NCBI GenBank assembly: GCA_021234155.1 | Contig: JAJEKV010000156.1 | Location: forward strand, 62,001-126,000 | DNA: 64,000 nucleotides | Direction: 5' to 3' | Origin: Isoetes taiwanensis | Taxonomy: Eukaryota > Streptophyta > Lycopodiopsida > Isoetales > Isoetaceae | Program-made: the position numbers and the translations under genes | In this document: one piece after another, positions 22,101 through 33,669 of the stretch | Layout of the letters: every line of letters begins with the position of its first letter | Position numbering within the stretch: the stretch's first letter is position 1 | Notes under the pieces: generated by a model | Databases searched by the model: none | Seen by the model: the letters and a program-made list of their open reading frames with translations, nothing else | What the model was told of the DNA's origin: nothing

Positions 22101-24000
22101 CGTAATCCACCACACTGGAGCCACCCCCGTGGTTCTCCTGTCTACAAGTGCAACGGCTGGAAGACGACCATTGTGCCAACCCATTACAAATAACCAAGTC
22201 AAAGATACTACTACAAATAACCAAGTCAAAGATACTACGCAGCAACAACAATTGCCTGCCATAGCGTGAAATATGGTTGTCATCTGATATCCTTGACCAA
22301 GCCACCTCTGCGGGGTTCAACTGCAAGACGTCCTGTGCCAGGGGTTCAACTTTTGGGACCTGCTCGGCTCTTGTGTGTGCATTAAAGTCTCCAAGTAGCA
22401 TGACCTTGCCCAACTGTTTGTATTGCTTTATGTTATCATATAGATCGACATAGGGCTCCAATCTATCCACCCCCGAATGAATGTTATAGAAGTTGCTCTC
22501 GGCATGTGGAAAGTAGCATGCTGCTACGAAGAGGATGCTGCCACCGTCATGCTGCACGCGCATCCACAAGTAGCGATTGTACCTGTCTGTTTTGTGCAGG
22601 GAGACTGACTACACCAAGGTTGCACCATGGAATAAATTACTACTCCTATAAATTACTACTCCTATATTTTGGGACCTTCAAATTGGGGCTAGAAGTTTCT
22701 AGCACTTGGCTAAACTAAATAGTTTTTCGCCATCACAGTTTCTTGCTTTTGGCTAAACTTCCACAAAATGGAAAGGCAAATATTAGCCATCACGCTATAG
22801 TAATTTAAAAAAATCCAAGCATTTTGGTAAAGACATTGAATTTATTGTAAATACATAAATCAAAATAATGTTCGAAAACTTAAAAAAAAGGGACTACATT
22901 GTTCCTTTTCCTCTAATGCTTCAACTTTGTACTTGGAACAAGAAAGAAAGTGGATAAAAAACGAAAAATATAAACCCTATTTGAAATTTCTTAATGTTAG
23001 TACATACATTGGTGTTGAATTTCGGGCTAATCTATCCATTTTTCCAAGCCCACTCTATCTTAGGTTTAGCTAATCGATGTCCTGATGGATATATCTGGAG
23101 GTAAAGGTTTGGCTATTCAACTTAAAAACTGACTTCGGTGGCAAAAAATTTGGGCTAAAATTTTCTTTTTTTTGGGCATTTTTTCCATTTACTTTAGCCA
23201 TTTTTCTTGGCAAAACTGCTACAAAATAGCCATTTGGCTAACCTTAGCCATTATTTTATTCCATGGGTTGCACGATAGTAGCAGGCTATCCCCATGCCCT
23301 CGCTTGCACGTGTACACTCGTTGAACAGAAATGCGGATAGCACGGGAGGTCCGGCGATCATTGCCACGCATGTTTCCATGAAGAAATTGAGATCCATATC
23401 TGGTGCAATAGAGTTGAGACTCTCCCCTTTCTGCCAAGGAAAGCCCCTATTTGTTGGCACATTTCCTATTTGTTGGCACAATTCCCATTTGTTGGCATTT
23501 GATATATGCACGTTGATCTGTTCTGGCTACAGGGGGAGCAGTGTGTGGTGCCTGAGCAACAGTTGCGTGAACAGTTGGAGTAGCAGGAGCAGGAGGTGTA
23601 GTAGGGGTAGCGGGTGAGCTTGCGGCAAATGCTGTGGTGGCAGTAGTAGGAGCGGCAGCAGGAGGGGCAGCTCCTGTAGTGGTAGCAATGGGGCCTCTGG
23701 GTGCTATAGCAACTGGACGCATTGCATTGGTGACCTCAGCAGATGTCGGCCTAAAAATGCGAAGCTTGTCTCGGTCCAATCCTGCAGCACCCCCTCGATG
23801 GCGGACGTCTCTGACTTGAGCCAACTCTTGTCGGTGGGACTCTTGTTGCATCGGAGTGAGATCTTGGTCAACATACAGGGTGGTCCCCTTCAATTGCCAA
23901 CTCTGACGCAAAATTGCCTCACTATACATTAGAAACTTGACCAAAAAGGTCTATTCATAGCTAATACGGTTTAAAATAGGTCTTTAGCAATGCAGGAACA
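22085..24000 (-). mobile_element. LINE with ORF1 and endonuclease, 3'-truncated, split by a hAT-like element
   Basis: On the minus strand, ORF1 (about 23944-23450) reads LKGTTLYVDQDLTPMQQESH then RQELAQVRDVRHRG, the DLTP.Q...R..L motif of plant LINE ORF1/RRM-type proteins, followed by a long Ala/Pro/Thr linker. The APE-type endonuclease follows: DLNFFMETCVAMIAGPP, FNECTRASEGMGIACYYR, then after a hAT-like insertion VMLLGDFNAHT (the GDFNAHT box), FDLVICNGLAQW and SSVVDYVLVEELE. No reverse transcriptase follows; the sequence passes into the palindrome array. A 26-bp internal duplication repeats SSIFDLVI at 22190-22240. The copy is dead. Confidence 0.75.
22626..23265. mobile_element. hAT-like non-autonomous element, 640 bp, 8-bp TSD
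   Basis: Begins CATGGAATAAA at 22626 and ends with its reverse complement TTTATTCCATG at 23265 (with one extra T in the run). Flanked by the perfect 8-bp direct repeat GGTTGCAC at 22618-22625 and 23266-23273. The 8-bp duplication and CA(N)GG terminus fit the hAT superfamily. The interior has no coding potential. It sits within the endonuclease region of the minus-strand LINE. Confidence 0.8.
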
Positions 24001-24660
24001 TATGGGTTTCAATAAGCCAACTGTAATGTAGGTTAAACTGTTGTAGGCAGTCCATCCCTTAAAACTTCTAAGCATAATAGAGTAGTTGTGTGCATATCTA
24101 TAACATAAAAATGAATCACAAATTATAAATATATCTAAGAGGGTTTGTGATTAACTACAAATAGACAATTAGTTCAGTGACTTTGAAAGCTTTTGCAATA
24201 TTGAAAGGCTAATATATGTAGAGCTACTTTTTTTGCTGACTACCTATTAGCAATGATTAACACAAATCTATGACCTTAGCCATTCAGAAGTAGAAATTAA
24301 GACCGTTGCCACATCATGCACACATGGAACATCTATACAAAGAAAAGCACTATAAGCATTCTCTTGTGATAATGGAGCAGTAGAAGCAAGCATGTAAAGA
24401 CGGGGACTGCATCTATATTTTCTTTTCTACCTCTTTCTGGACTTTTAGCCCTTTGCCCCTTTTCTTCTTTTTTTTTGTCCTTTTTTACTTTGATGTTTGT
24501 AGAGCTCAGATTTTACAGTACTTCTGGACCTCCAACCTTGAAATGAAGAATCATCATAGTAAACCACATAAAGAGAATCGTCCACGAGATTTCACCAAGC
24601 TTTCAAAGTTAATTGAGAGGATTGCTAATGCAACAGACTAAAGTGCGCACTTGCACACTT
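24000..24660. other. AT-rich spacer
   Basis: No gene or structured repeat seen apart from a T-rich run near 24466. Confidence 0.4.
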
Positions 24661-24661
24661 A

Positions 24662-26412
24662 AATAATTATTAACCAGTTCGCCGATGACACTTTCCTCTT
24701 CTTGGTGGCAGAAGAGAGGAATTTGCGGAATGTGAAGGGTTTGCTAGATACTTTCTCCTTGGCCTCGGGCATTCTTCTGAATGGGGGTAAATGCTCCGCA
24801 TTATGGGCCCAGCTGACTCCACCTCCCTTTGTTTGGCTCTATTCCTTGGAAGGTGCTTCGGGGTAATGTGTGTACTTTCATTTGTTGGGTATTCCCTTTA
24901 GGGGATGTTTCCATGGGGAGGGTGTGGGATGAGATTTTGCGGGGATTGCGAGAAACACCTCAATTGGTGGAAGGGTAGCAAGTTGTCCATGGCGGTGGGA
25001 TCACTATTGCCAAGTCGGTACTTTGTAGCACTCATGTGTATCAAACATCTGCGATGTTAGCTCGAGGGTAAGATCACGGGCTTTGGATAAGATTGTTTGA
25101 AATTTTGTGTAGGGGGGGATGATGAAGGCGGTTGTTAAAGTGGCTTGGTGGAAGTGTCTCCCCAGGGAGGATGGAGGCTTGGCCATTACGGATTTGGCGT
25201 TGCATAGTAAGGTGTTGGTCTCCAAGTTTATTTGGAGCACTCTGCGAGGATGGAGCATCTTCTCTGGTCTTGTGTTGTTGTTGCGATCTCTTCGCCATTG
25301 TGTGGCGTTTGGGAAGCCGATCTGTGCATGTGGAGTTGCCACAGGCTTTGTTATATGGTCTCCGGCCTTTCCACATGCATCCCCTTTTCTCCGCTGGGGG
25401 TGTTGCGGGCTTGGGATCATGCGTGTGCTCTTCCAGCTAGATTATGCCTCGGTTTATCACCACTCTTCTCCTTTCTTGTGGGTTCCTCTACCCCTAGCAC
25501 TTGCACTTGGCTGCCTTTTGTGCATGCTCGAGCCTTATTGAGCCCGTTGGAGGCGGCGGGTGTGCTCACCTTGGAGGATTGGTATTGGGGTGGTCGGCTA
25601 GTTTCGTGGGAGTTCTTTCGAGCTCACTTTTCGCTGAGGCGTGTAGGGCTATCGGGAACAAGTAGCGGGGAGTATTCGTTACACATACCTATAGTCCCTC
25701 AAGATGATGTGGTGGTGCGAGTTACGCCTTGCCGGGCAAGTGGTCTCTGCGGCTTACGGGTTCTCGTTGGGCGTGGACATGGAGCTCACTTCCCCCAGAA
25801 GGTTAGGGTGCTACACGTGGCGGTGGTGCAGATTATATCGGGGTGAATGCCCTTGTGAGTCGATTTAGGGCGGTGTGAACCCTCTCGCCCTTGTTGTGGC
25901 CTTCATCGTGAGGCGTGGGTATTATGCGGTTTTATGCCCTCACTTGCATTTGCACGGGATTGGGTCGGGGCTCTGTTTGGTGAGATTGACTAGCTTGGCC
26001 GGTTGCTACTTCATGTGTATCTGGTGCTTTGCGGCTCTTGCGGCAAGCAAACCTGCATCTGATGCGTGGCTTGGTTGGTGTGGCTGATTTAGGCGGCGGC
26101 GGTTGTGGATCTTTTAGGGGATTCGGCGACTGCGGCCTCTCGATTCCTCGACTCAGGTACAAGCTATTTCAAAGCTTTCGGGTGTTTCCGGGATTAGTAG
26201 AGCGGAAGTTTGCCATTTGGCGGGACTTCTTGGGTGTTGTAGATGGTGGTCGGTTTGTATAGTAGTAGAGTTGCAGTTTTTCTGTGAGTTTGTTGTGGAG
26301 TGTCGAGGTATCGTTGTTTCTTTGGGGCAGTTCTCCTTCCTCCTCACTTGCTTTGTAACATTACCATTCTTTTAATATATTGACAACACAGTTCTTCAAA
26401 AAAAAAAAAAAC
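24662..26412 (+). mobile_element. LINE fragment, reverse transcriptase to poly(A), 5'-truncated
   Basis: Opens inside the reverse transcriptase at QFADDTFLFL (the FADD catalytic box, about 24678), continues ASGILLNGGKCSALWAQ, and after frameshifts VAWWKCLPREDGGLAITDLA, the conserved region after the L1 RT domain. The end reads LRYKLFQSFRVFPGLVERKF then AIWRDFLGVV, closely matching the LINE tail at 54892-55170. It ends with TTCTTC and 15 A residues (26398-26412). Several frame breaks make it inactive. LINE RT copies its RNA at nicked DNA (target-primed). I did not find a clear target-site duplication. Confidence 0.8.
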
Positions 26413-26504
26413 TTCATTTTCATTTATCGTGGTGATAATGTAACAGGAGTTCTCAAAATTTTTGATTTGAGTTTTGTGCAATGGATATGTGGCAGCAATA
26501 GGGG

Positions 26505-26511
26505 TATAAAA
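26505..26511 (+). promoter_or_regulatory. Possible TATA box
   Basis: GGGTATAAAATCG lies about 140 bp upstream of the ATG at 26647, with a reasonable spacing for transcription starting near 26540. It follows the LINE tail closely, so it may equally be chance. Confidence 0.35.
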
Positions 26512-26646
26512 TCGCTGGTGGAGTACAACGTTTGGCGAAGCGTTTAAGCACTTTAAGTGCTGAAACTCGCGGACGTCGAAGCCCTTCACGCCCTTCTCCC
26601 TCCTTTTCCCCTGGGCGCGAAAACACAGATCAGTGTTTCACTGTTG

Positions 26647-27081
26647 ATGATGGAGGCATGGAGCGCGGATGACTTTCACAGCATCAGAGGTCTGTGCAAT
26701 TCGGGGGTGAAGCCCCACGAGGAAGAAGCTTGGTTGGAAAATAATGTCACGGATCGAGATTGGGATTCTGTTTGGACAAAGAACTTGAACAAGGGAAAGA
26801 TAAAATGGCACTGTGCAAAGGAGCATCTTCAAGAGAAGTTGGAAACACTCTGCCGAAAAATCTACAAGAATTGTCACAACAAAGAAGTAAGAAAGCAACT
26901 GGCCCTTGCTTTTGCGTTTGAAAATTGCACTAGATCAATACTTGCACCTGAGGAACACAAAGTAAACTGGGCTGCATTTGCTGTGCAATGCCAAAGATAC
27001 CACAACAATAGACAAGTAAAAACAGAGGCAGATGTTGTAGCACATGTAAGCACAATTTCATTATTTTTGGACAATACCTGA
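26647..27081 (+). CDS. First exon of an unknown gene
   Basis: Starts at ATG 26647 (MMEAWSADDFHSIRGLCNSG). The frame stays open through LENNVTDRDWDSVWTKNLNK, EKLETLCRKIYKNCHNKEV and ILAPEEHKVNWAAFAVQCQR to TEADVVAH, where a phase-0 donor GTAAGC begins at 27046. A possible later exon near 27195-27310 reads SSFFLLGGGLRQIVEWIEFW. It is charged, with several Cys and Trp residues; I see no domain I can name. It could be the start of a host gene or of a transposon gene whose later exons lie in the duplicated region to about 33.7 kb. Confidence 0.45.
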   Translation: MMEAWSADDFHSIRGLCNSGVKPHEEEAWLENNVTDRDWDSVWTKNLNKGKIKWHCAKEHLQEKLETLCRKIYKNCHNKEVRKQLALAFAFENCTRSILAPEEHKVNWAAFAVQCQRYHNNRQVKTEADVVAHVSTISLFLDNT

Positions 27082-27099
27082 ATTTATGGACCTTTTTTT

Positions 27100-28000
27100 G
27101 GTGAACTTGCTTCCCTGACAGTTTTAGTATACTAACAGACATCCCCAGCGAGTGCTGCATATGCTTCAAAAACAAGCACTGGAATGTTGACACTGTTGAG
27201 TAGTTTCTTCTTATTGGGAGGAGGCCTTCGTCAAATCGTTGAATGGATTGAATTCTGGTATGGATTTACCCTTCCACGCACCAACGTTCCTCAGTGTGAT
27301 GGCTTGACACTCTGTGGTACATCACGGGCCATTCTCAAACTCACAAACTAGAGGCCCGGTGTGCCCAGTGTGCCCGGTCAAACTCTCATCATCAGAGATG
27401 TGCACATATTTATTGAAAGACATGAACGATATAAAATCACATACCTATTTCTGTTTTGTACGAATGAATCGTCCAGTTGCAAGAGAAATTTCACGGTAAG
27501 ACCTTCATGGATGGCTTGTCAAATGGACATACATGTTCTTACAGCGAGTCCGCCTATATACTGACAATAGATAGTGCACATATAGCTTTGGCATTGTAGT
27601 AGTCCATATATAATGAAATAGTCCAAAAATAAAAGTTGAGATTGCTAGACCGAAGGTGATGCCATACCTCTATCATGAGCATTTAGAGTCTCCTAGAGTG
27701 TATTTCCCTGACATTCAAACACATCTTCAACACTATGAGTCGGTTAGGAGTAAATGAGGCAGTAGTGAATTGTCCTGGCAAGAAATCATCTTAAAACTAA
27801 ACACGTTCATATCTGCAAAGCAATGAAAGATACACCATCACAAATTGGGTACCTACATCACTTTCAAGCACAAAGCACACATGAAAATTACATGAAAACT
27901 TGGTGAAAATGTCTTACAAAAGGGAGATAAACAGAGAGAGGGAGGGGGGAGGGCGTCGGCTTAATTTGGTGAGCCCAAATTGGGGTTTGGTGCTTCAAAG
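27100..28000. other. Mostly non-coding; one possible exon
   Basis: Apart from the possible exon near 27195-27310, nothing convincing is seen. Confidence 0.3.
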
Positions 28001-28175
28001 TTGGGCACCCGCCTAATTTGAGGGCCCAAAAACAAAAAAAATTGCCCTTAAATCCGCCCAATTCCGATTCGACCAAATCGCGACGAGCACCCATTTTGCT
28101 AGCCAAATTTGCTCGAGTGAGCTTTGCGGGATCAATATCGTGCAGGGCTTGATGAGCTCAAACACTCGTTTAGTG

Positions 28176-28213
28176 GGCTCAAATTGGGCGGGGGGCGCCC
28201 AATTTTGGGGGAG

Positions 28214-28252
<39 letters not shown>

Positions 28253-28284
28253 CCCCAAAATTGGGCGCCCGCCCAATTTGGGCC
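28176..28284. repeat. GC-rich inverted repeat around a 37-T run
   Basis: Left arm CAAATTGGGCGG..GCGCCCAATTTTGGGG (28176-28210) pairs with CCCCAAAATTGGGCGCCCGC..CAATTTGGGCC (28253-28284). The loop is essentially a run of 37 T (28216-28252). Related palindromes AAATTGGGCG(GT)CGCCCAATTT recur at about 29681-29702 and 30101-30121, and a decayed form near 29578. Confidence 0.8.
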
Positions 28285-28399
28285 GACCAAAGTGAGCAAC
28301 GGCCGTGTTCGTGGTCACCAAAATGGCACCAGCCCTGCATGAAATTACACCCCTGCAAGCTCGCTGGACAAATTTGGGCTGTCAAAATGGGTCCCTGTC

Positions 28400-30880
28400 G
28401 CATTTGGTCGACAGCATGGTGAGCCCTATTTACTTACAACCACCAGATTTGATCCAAGCTAGTAGCATAACAAACTTCTAATACTTGGCATCTTTAGCAC
28501 ATCTTTGATTCAATTTTGTTCTAGCTACGTGATTTGAACAATCCTACCTCAGTTTGAAGACGAAGGTGCGTCTCATCATCTCATCATCAGTGCGTTCTTG
28601 AATGTTGCAACATGCCTGTAACAAACATTCTTGCAATGGTACAAATGTATTCTTGTCGTCAACATTCAAATAGACTTTACTGGTATAATATCCGCTAGAT
28701 GCAAAGTGATCATTTGCTCCTCCGCCCAATAGACTTCTTGGTATAATGTCGCCACATGCAAAGTGATCATTTGCTCCTCGCGCCTTGCTCCTCCGTGCCC
28801 AAGAACCTTAAAGAGTTGGCTTTTTCAACTATGAGAGAGCTGGGAGAATAAGATTTGAATATGGAAAAGGGGAATTTGAGCGAGGGGAAATTTTAAATTT
28901 TAAAACCGGCCGGGACGTGTCGGCGTGAAAAAATTAAAGCACGTGATGTTTGCTTTTCAAATTTCAAATTTAAAAGAGATGCATATGACGTATGGCGTGT
29001 CCATTTTCAGACTTTTTTTTTTATTAGGGGAGGAAATACCATCGTCTATGAAGGGCGCCTCCATCTCCAACTGGCCCCTATCTTGGTGGCTTCTATCACC
29101 TGTGGGTGGGCATCCTAGTGCCTACAAAGATTTGGCAGTTCTTAAATACTAGGATACTAGAACCGAGGGGGCTAATTTGGATTTGTTCTTCTCGATTGAA
29201 GATCTTTGAAAAGGAGATGAACATGGAGCTGGGCTGGATTCTTTATCTGAAGCATAGTGAATGATGCTATAGAAGGATTACAGTGAAGGACAAAGGCGAG
29301 AATGAATAGCGGATTTGGGGCGGGACAAATAGGGAACCCGGTGAAGCTTTCGGTTTTGTAAGCGAGCATCTTTGGAATTCATCACGGTATTTTATAAGGA
29401 TACATGATATACAAGAATTCATATGCATGCTTGTGCTTGCAGGGGTATTTTATTTGACGTGCTTGCATTTCCTCATGATTGCAGAAGGCACAGTTCATCC
29501 TTAGAACTTTGAAGGCTATAGCTTGTGTTTTCTGTGAAGTAAAGCGAGAAGAGTGCAGGATTGGATTTGATGTGGTTAAATTGGGCGGTCAGCCGGATTT
29601 AACTTGTGTCGGCAGAACACTTTCTTTTCGGCTGCCAAATTTGCTCAGCAAAACTTCTATTTTGAAGTTTATGGAGGCTAAATTGGGCGGTCGCCCAATT
29701 TAACTCCACAGACGCTTTGTTTGGATTCTTCAGATGAAACGAAGCTTACCTTATGCTTTACATTTGTTGACGGTAAGTTGGTCGGACTTCATTGGCTTCA
29801 TGTCTTTCCTTAAATTGCAGATTATTTGAAGTATTTTCCAGATTATTTGAAGTATTTTCCTGAAGAAACCCACCATCTAGAGAGCTTGTTTTGTTAGAGT
29901 CGCGTGCTTTATGCGTGAAGTGTAGGTGCAAAAGAAGCGAATCGGTTCGGAGCCAGATCTAGGTTTTCTTGAGAGCCTTTGCATCAATTACCTATTAGAA
30001 GATCTGAGCAACCGTTGTTGTTTTTGCAAAGCTTGGGATATTGAAATTGATGTGTAAGTGATTTCAATAACATAAACTTTTAGATGAATTGAGGGAGACT
30101 AAATTGGGCGTCGCCCAATTTCCATCTAATGATTTACCTTTTATTGACCAGGGGAGTTGCATCGTTTGATAGCGAGAGAGCGAGAATATAGCTTGATATT
30201 TGAATCAAGAAGAGGCTAGCGAGACTTCGGCAATAGCACTTCCGACCAGATATGGTTACAAGGGAAAATCCTTTCTCACTAAATCCCGTAAATCCTTTCT
30301 CACTAAATCCTTTAAATCCTTCCTCACTAAATCCCGTAAACCCAGGCCACATAAATCTACATTAAATCCGACCACAGATTCTAACCCGGTTTCTAACTTC
30401 CGGTTTGCTAAAACATCATTCTCCTCTTGCAAAACCCACGATCTACGTTTTTTATTCTTGCATGCTCGGATCTTCTTTTTCAACAAAATATTATCTACAT
30501 TTATTTTGCCATGTCATCATGAGTGCATACTATGTTATGATTCAAAATGGTGGATGATGATTTCAACACGCAGTCTTTGGTACTCCTACTATCTATGAAT
30601 ACAATCTGTAGTTTATGTGTTGGAATGTTGTAAATATAATCTGTCGTTTATGTGTTGGAATGTTTCTCTTCTATTGGTTGCCTTAATCTTGGAGAATAAT
30701 ATAGTTTATGTGTTGGAATGTTGTAAATATAATCTGTCGTTTATGTGTTGCCATCTCACCTACCTGCACACATTTCGAAAATTTGCATCATTCTACTAAA
30801 TAAAACCCTTATTTTCTAAAAAATCGGGTCCATTTGGGAGTCATATGGACTCAGCCAAAATCCACAATTAATGAAATTAT
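28400..30880. other. Non-coding, with scattered palindromes and short repeats
   Basis: Contains AAATTGGGCG-type palindromes (29681, 30101). A short array of CTCACTAAATCC(C/T) units lies at 30270-30340. A repeat TTTATGTGTTGGAATGTTG..AAATATAATCTGT occurs three times at 30610-30750. No credible gene is seen. Confidence 0.5.
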
Positions 30881-30901
30881 GCTTATGTTAGGAAAACTGA
30901 A

Positions 30902-31390
30902 ATGAAGGCAAAGCCAAAGGTGGCAGCTGGATCAAATGATATCAGTGCATGTGATGAAAACATAAAAACCTTAGAGAATGCAGTACAGGAGATTGGAAAA
31001 TCAGTTTTACTTATCACAAAGAATCTGGAAGCAGTAGGAAGTGAGCTGAAAAGCAATGAGAAGGCCTCTGAATTACAGAAAATGATGTTGGAAGAGGCTG
31101 AGAACAGTTTAAGACAGGCCACAAATGATTTGGCTACAAAACAGGAGGAGTTCAAGCTTAATCCAAACTGTGAGTTGGAGGCAGAAATTAAAGATTTGGA
31201 GCAGACTGTCCAGATGGAAACTTGGCACAGGAACAAGGTACAAAAAGCAATGAACCCTACATCTGTTAATGAGCAGGTCAAATGTAAACTCAAACTTGAG
31301 GAGGAGTTAAAAGTTCTCGAAGAAGAACAGAGACTTCTGCAATTCTACATAAACAATTTGTGGAAGCTGAAAATGGATACTCCTGCAACA
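30902..31390 (+). CDS. Coiled-coil protein segment
   Basis: An open frame from ATG 30902 reads MKAKPKVAAGSNDISACDEN and then about 140 residues of heptad-rich Lys/Glu/Leu sequence (IKTLENAVQEIGKSVLLITK, MMLEEAENSLRQATNDLATK, LKLEEELKVLEEEQRLLQFY), a long predicted coiled coil with no catalytic motif. The frame runs to 31576, but its last part is compositionally different and may be intron or UTR. The same strand holds unknown exons at 26.6 kb and 33.4 kb, so all may belong to one gene; this is a guess. Confidence 0.45.
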
Positions 31391-32399
31391 TTTAGCATCT
31401 TCTTTCTTATTTTGGGAGGGTCTTGGCATTTGTGCCAGCCGCATGTAACGCCGCATGCGGCGTTCCCATTGTCTTGCGGCCCCCCTCCGGCATCCAGCTT
31501 TCCCCCTGCGGGATCCCAGTTCACAAAATTTAATCTTCTCTGGGGCATCCGAGTTGAAGAAATTAATTGGGGGTAGGGAATTCGAATTGGCTGCCGGCAT
31601 TCAATACGAAATTAGAGGGAAGGGAGGATGGCAGTATGTCTACAAAATTTGGGTTCCTTTTCTTCTTGCGCCTCAACGAATCTGCCGTCTCATTGCCGTA
31701 GGCCGGATTTTCCCATCTCTTTGCGGTCTCATTGCAGTAGGCCGGATTGCAGTAACCCGGATCAGAACCAGGTAAGCCGGATTCAACTTGCTATGTTGTT
31801 TCAGTTTATTGTGCAAAAAACTAACTATTTTTTTCCTTTCGTGTGTGTAGCTTGAAGAGTGCTTGCAGCCAGCGCCAGCTTGCTGCTGTACGAAATTTCC
31901 AGGACCCCAAGATTCTCGATTCTTCTCTATCTCATTTTGGGGCTTCGACTGTTTCTCATTTTGGCACCAAGGCTGGGTTAGATCTTGAAAACGTGAGTAG
32001 AGCATATCATTGATAGGCTTGCTTGGTCGGATCTTCTCAGAACTCATGAAGAAATCTTTATTTCAGGATTCAAGGCATTTGGAGTTGCTTCTGGAGCCAG
32101 TCGTCCAGGGTAAGTGACATGTGACAGGGTTTTATTTTATCATGATTTTTAACTGTTTTTACTTTTTAAATCTTCAATCCAGCTGGTTGTTTACGCCAAT
32201 CTTCATTTGACATGCAGGGCACGGGTTAGTTTGCATTGTTCAACACAGGTGAGGTGAGTTTTTTGTCTCTGTATAGGTCGGTTTGGCGGGCCTAGAACAG
32301 AAAAGAAGATAAACAAGCTGAATTAAATAAACAAGGATAGAATAAAATAGACAACAAGCTGAATTAAATAAAGTTCAAGAGTAATCCTGGATATGGCTG

Positions 32400-33130
32400 G
32401 GCCTATACTCTGCTATTTCAGTTTATTTGCTGGGCCTATACTCTGCTATTTGGCTACAGTTCAATGTCTCTTATGGAGAGACAATGCTTCCAGAGGCAAT
32501 TTTGCTGTGTAAGTTATTTCTGTTTTTATCTCTTATTTCGTGGCAGTGGCAATGGCCTGCCTAAGGATGTTAGGTTCAGTTTGAAAACAGCAGCACAGGA
32601 AAAACTTGGTAAAGGCTACACTTCATGCTCTCTTATGGAGAGACAATGCCTCACGCGCAAGCCAGCTATGGTAATTCATGTCTGAACCTGCGCAAGCCAG
32701 CTTTGTTTAAGCCAATCTTCATTTGATATGCAGTGCCATCTAAGTTATTTAGTGCCATCTAAGTTATAGCCATGTAAGTTATTTCTGTTTTTATCTCTTA
32801 TTTTGTGGCAGCTTTGTTTATGACAATAATAACCTGGTAATTCATGTCTGAACCTGCGCAAGCCAGCTTTGTTTAAGACAATATTCATTTGACATGCAGG
32901 GCACTATCAAGGTGGCATACTAGGAGCTTATGAAGGTGGCATACTAGGAGCTTATCTGCATTGTTCAACACAGGTCAGTTCTTTATCTTCTCTCATATAT
33001 TCTGTATAGGTCGGTTTTCCATATTCTTCCTATCTTCTTTCATATTGCAGTGGAGTGGCATCCATCTATTTAGTGCTGCAGTGGAGTGGCAGCCATCTAT
33101 TTCTGTGGCACTATCAGGGTGGCATACTTG
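32400..33130 (+). repeat. Duplicated intron-like modules
   Basis: The 38-bp block GTAAGTTATTTCTGTTTTTATCTCTTATTT(C/T)GTGGCAG occurs at 32509-32546 and 32774-32811. GCGCAAGCCAGCTTTGTTTAAG..TTCATTTGA(T/C)ATGCAG occurs near 32690 and 32861, with a related form at 32180. GGTGGCATACTAGGAGCTTATG is tandemly doubled near 32930. GCAGTGGAGTGGCA(T/G)CCATCTATTT is doubled near 33050-33100. CTCTTATGGAGAGACAATGC occurs twice. The blocks start with GTAAG or end with GCAG like introns. Confidence 0.7.
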
Positions 33131-33363
33131 GCTGGTCGCTTGATTGCTCTTGCAAGGTTGGTTGGAATTTTTAGTTGTGTATATTGCTTCGTTTTCCAAA
33201 GTGTACGTGTCAATAAGAGTCTTGGGTAGAATGTCCAATAGCCTTTCATATTGAGTCATAGGGTTGTTTATGTTATGTTCAATAGTATCCAAGTCTGAAC
33301 CGTGTCCATGCCAGTCCGTGTCTGAACTTGCTCTAATTTATTTTCCTTTCCTATTTTATGTAG

Positions 33364-33666
33364 ATGGTGAAAATCTTGGTGCCATGGTATGCCTTTGGTG
33401 GCCATGTTGCCGAATGTTTGATTCGAAAGGAGGTGCACGTCAGTCGCATCTCCTTTGTTGTCAAAAAGCAGGGGTCGTGGTATGAGTGGCAGCCTTGGAG
33501 GCCATGTCCAAAGTGTATTTCTGAGTTGACAAGTGTTGATATTGAGAAGCTTATTCTCAAGCTTGAAAACTTCTACAAAGAAAGTGTTATTGTGGAAGTA
33601 AAGGAGGTCAAACAAGTCATTGATGACATCTTTGTTTGCATTGAAAAATGGGGAAGATGGTTGTGA
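33364..33666 (+). CDS. Unknown small ORF or last exon
   Basis: Preceded by TTTTATGTAG, an acceptor-like site, the frame reads MVKILVPWYAFGGHVAECLI, VVKKQGSWYEWQPWRPCPKC, ELTSVDIEKLILKLENFYKE and ends EKWGRWL. WRPCPKC has a CxxC pair. No family recognised. It may be the terminal exon of a gene running from 26.6 kb. Confidence 0.35.
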   Translation: MVKILVPWYAFGGHVAECLIRKEVHVSRISFVVKKQGSWYEWQPWRPCPKCISELTSVDIEKLILKLENFYKESVIVEVKEVKQVIDDIFVCIEKWGRWL

Positions 33667-33669
33667 GAG

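Noticed and set aside
25119-26262. Multiple overlapping frames on both strands between 25.0 and 26.3 kb
   Set aside because: They lie in one GC-richer LINE fragment; only the plus-strand LINE-like reading has motifs.
28179-28403. Lys-rich or Phe-rich frames across 28.2 kb
   Set aside because: They simply read through the 37-T run.
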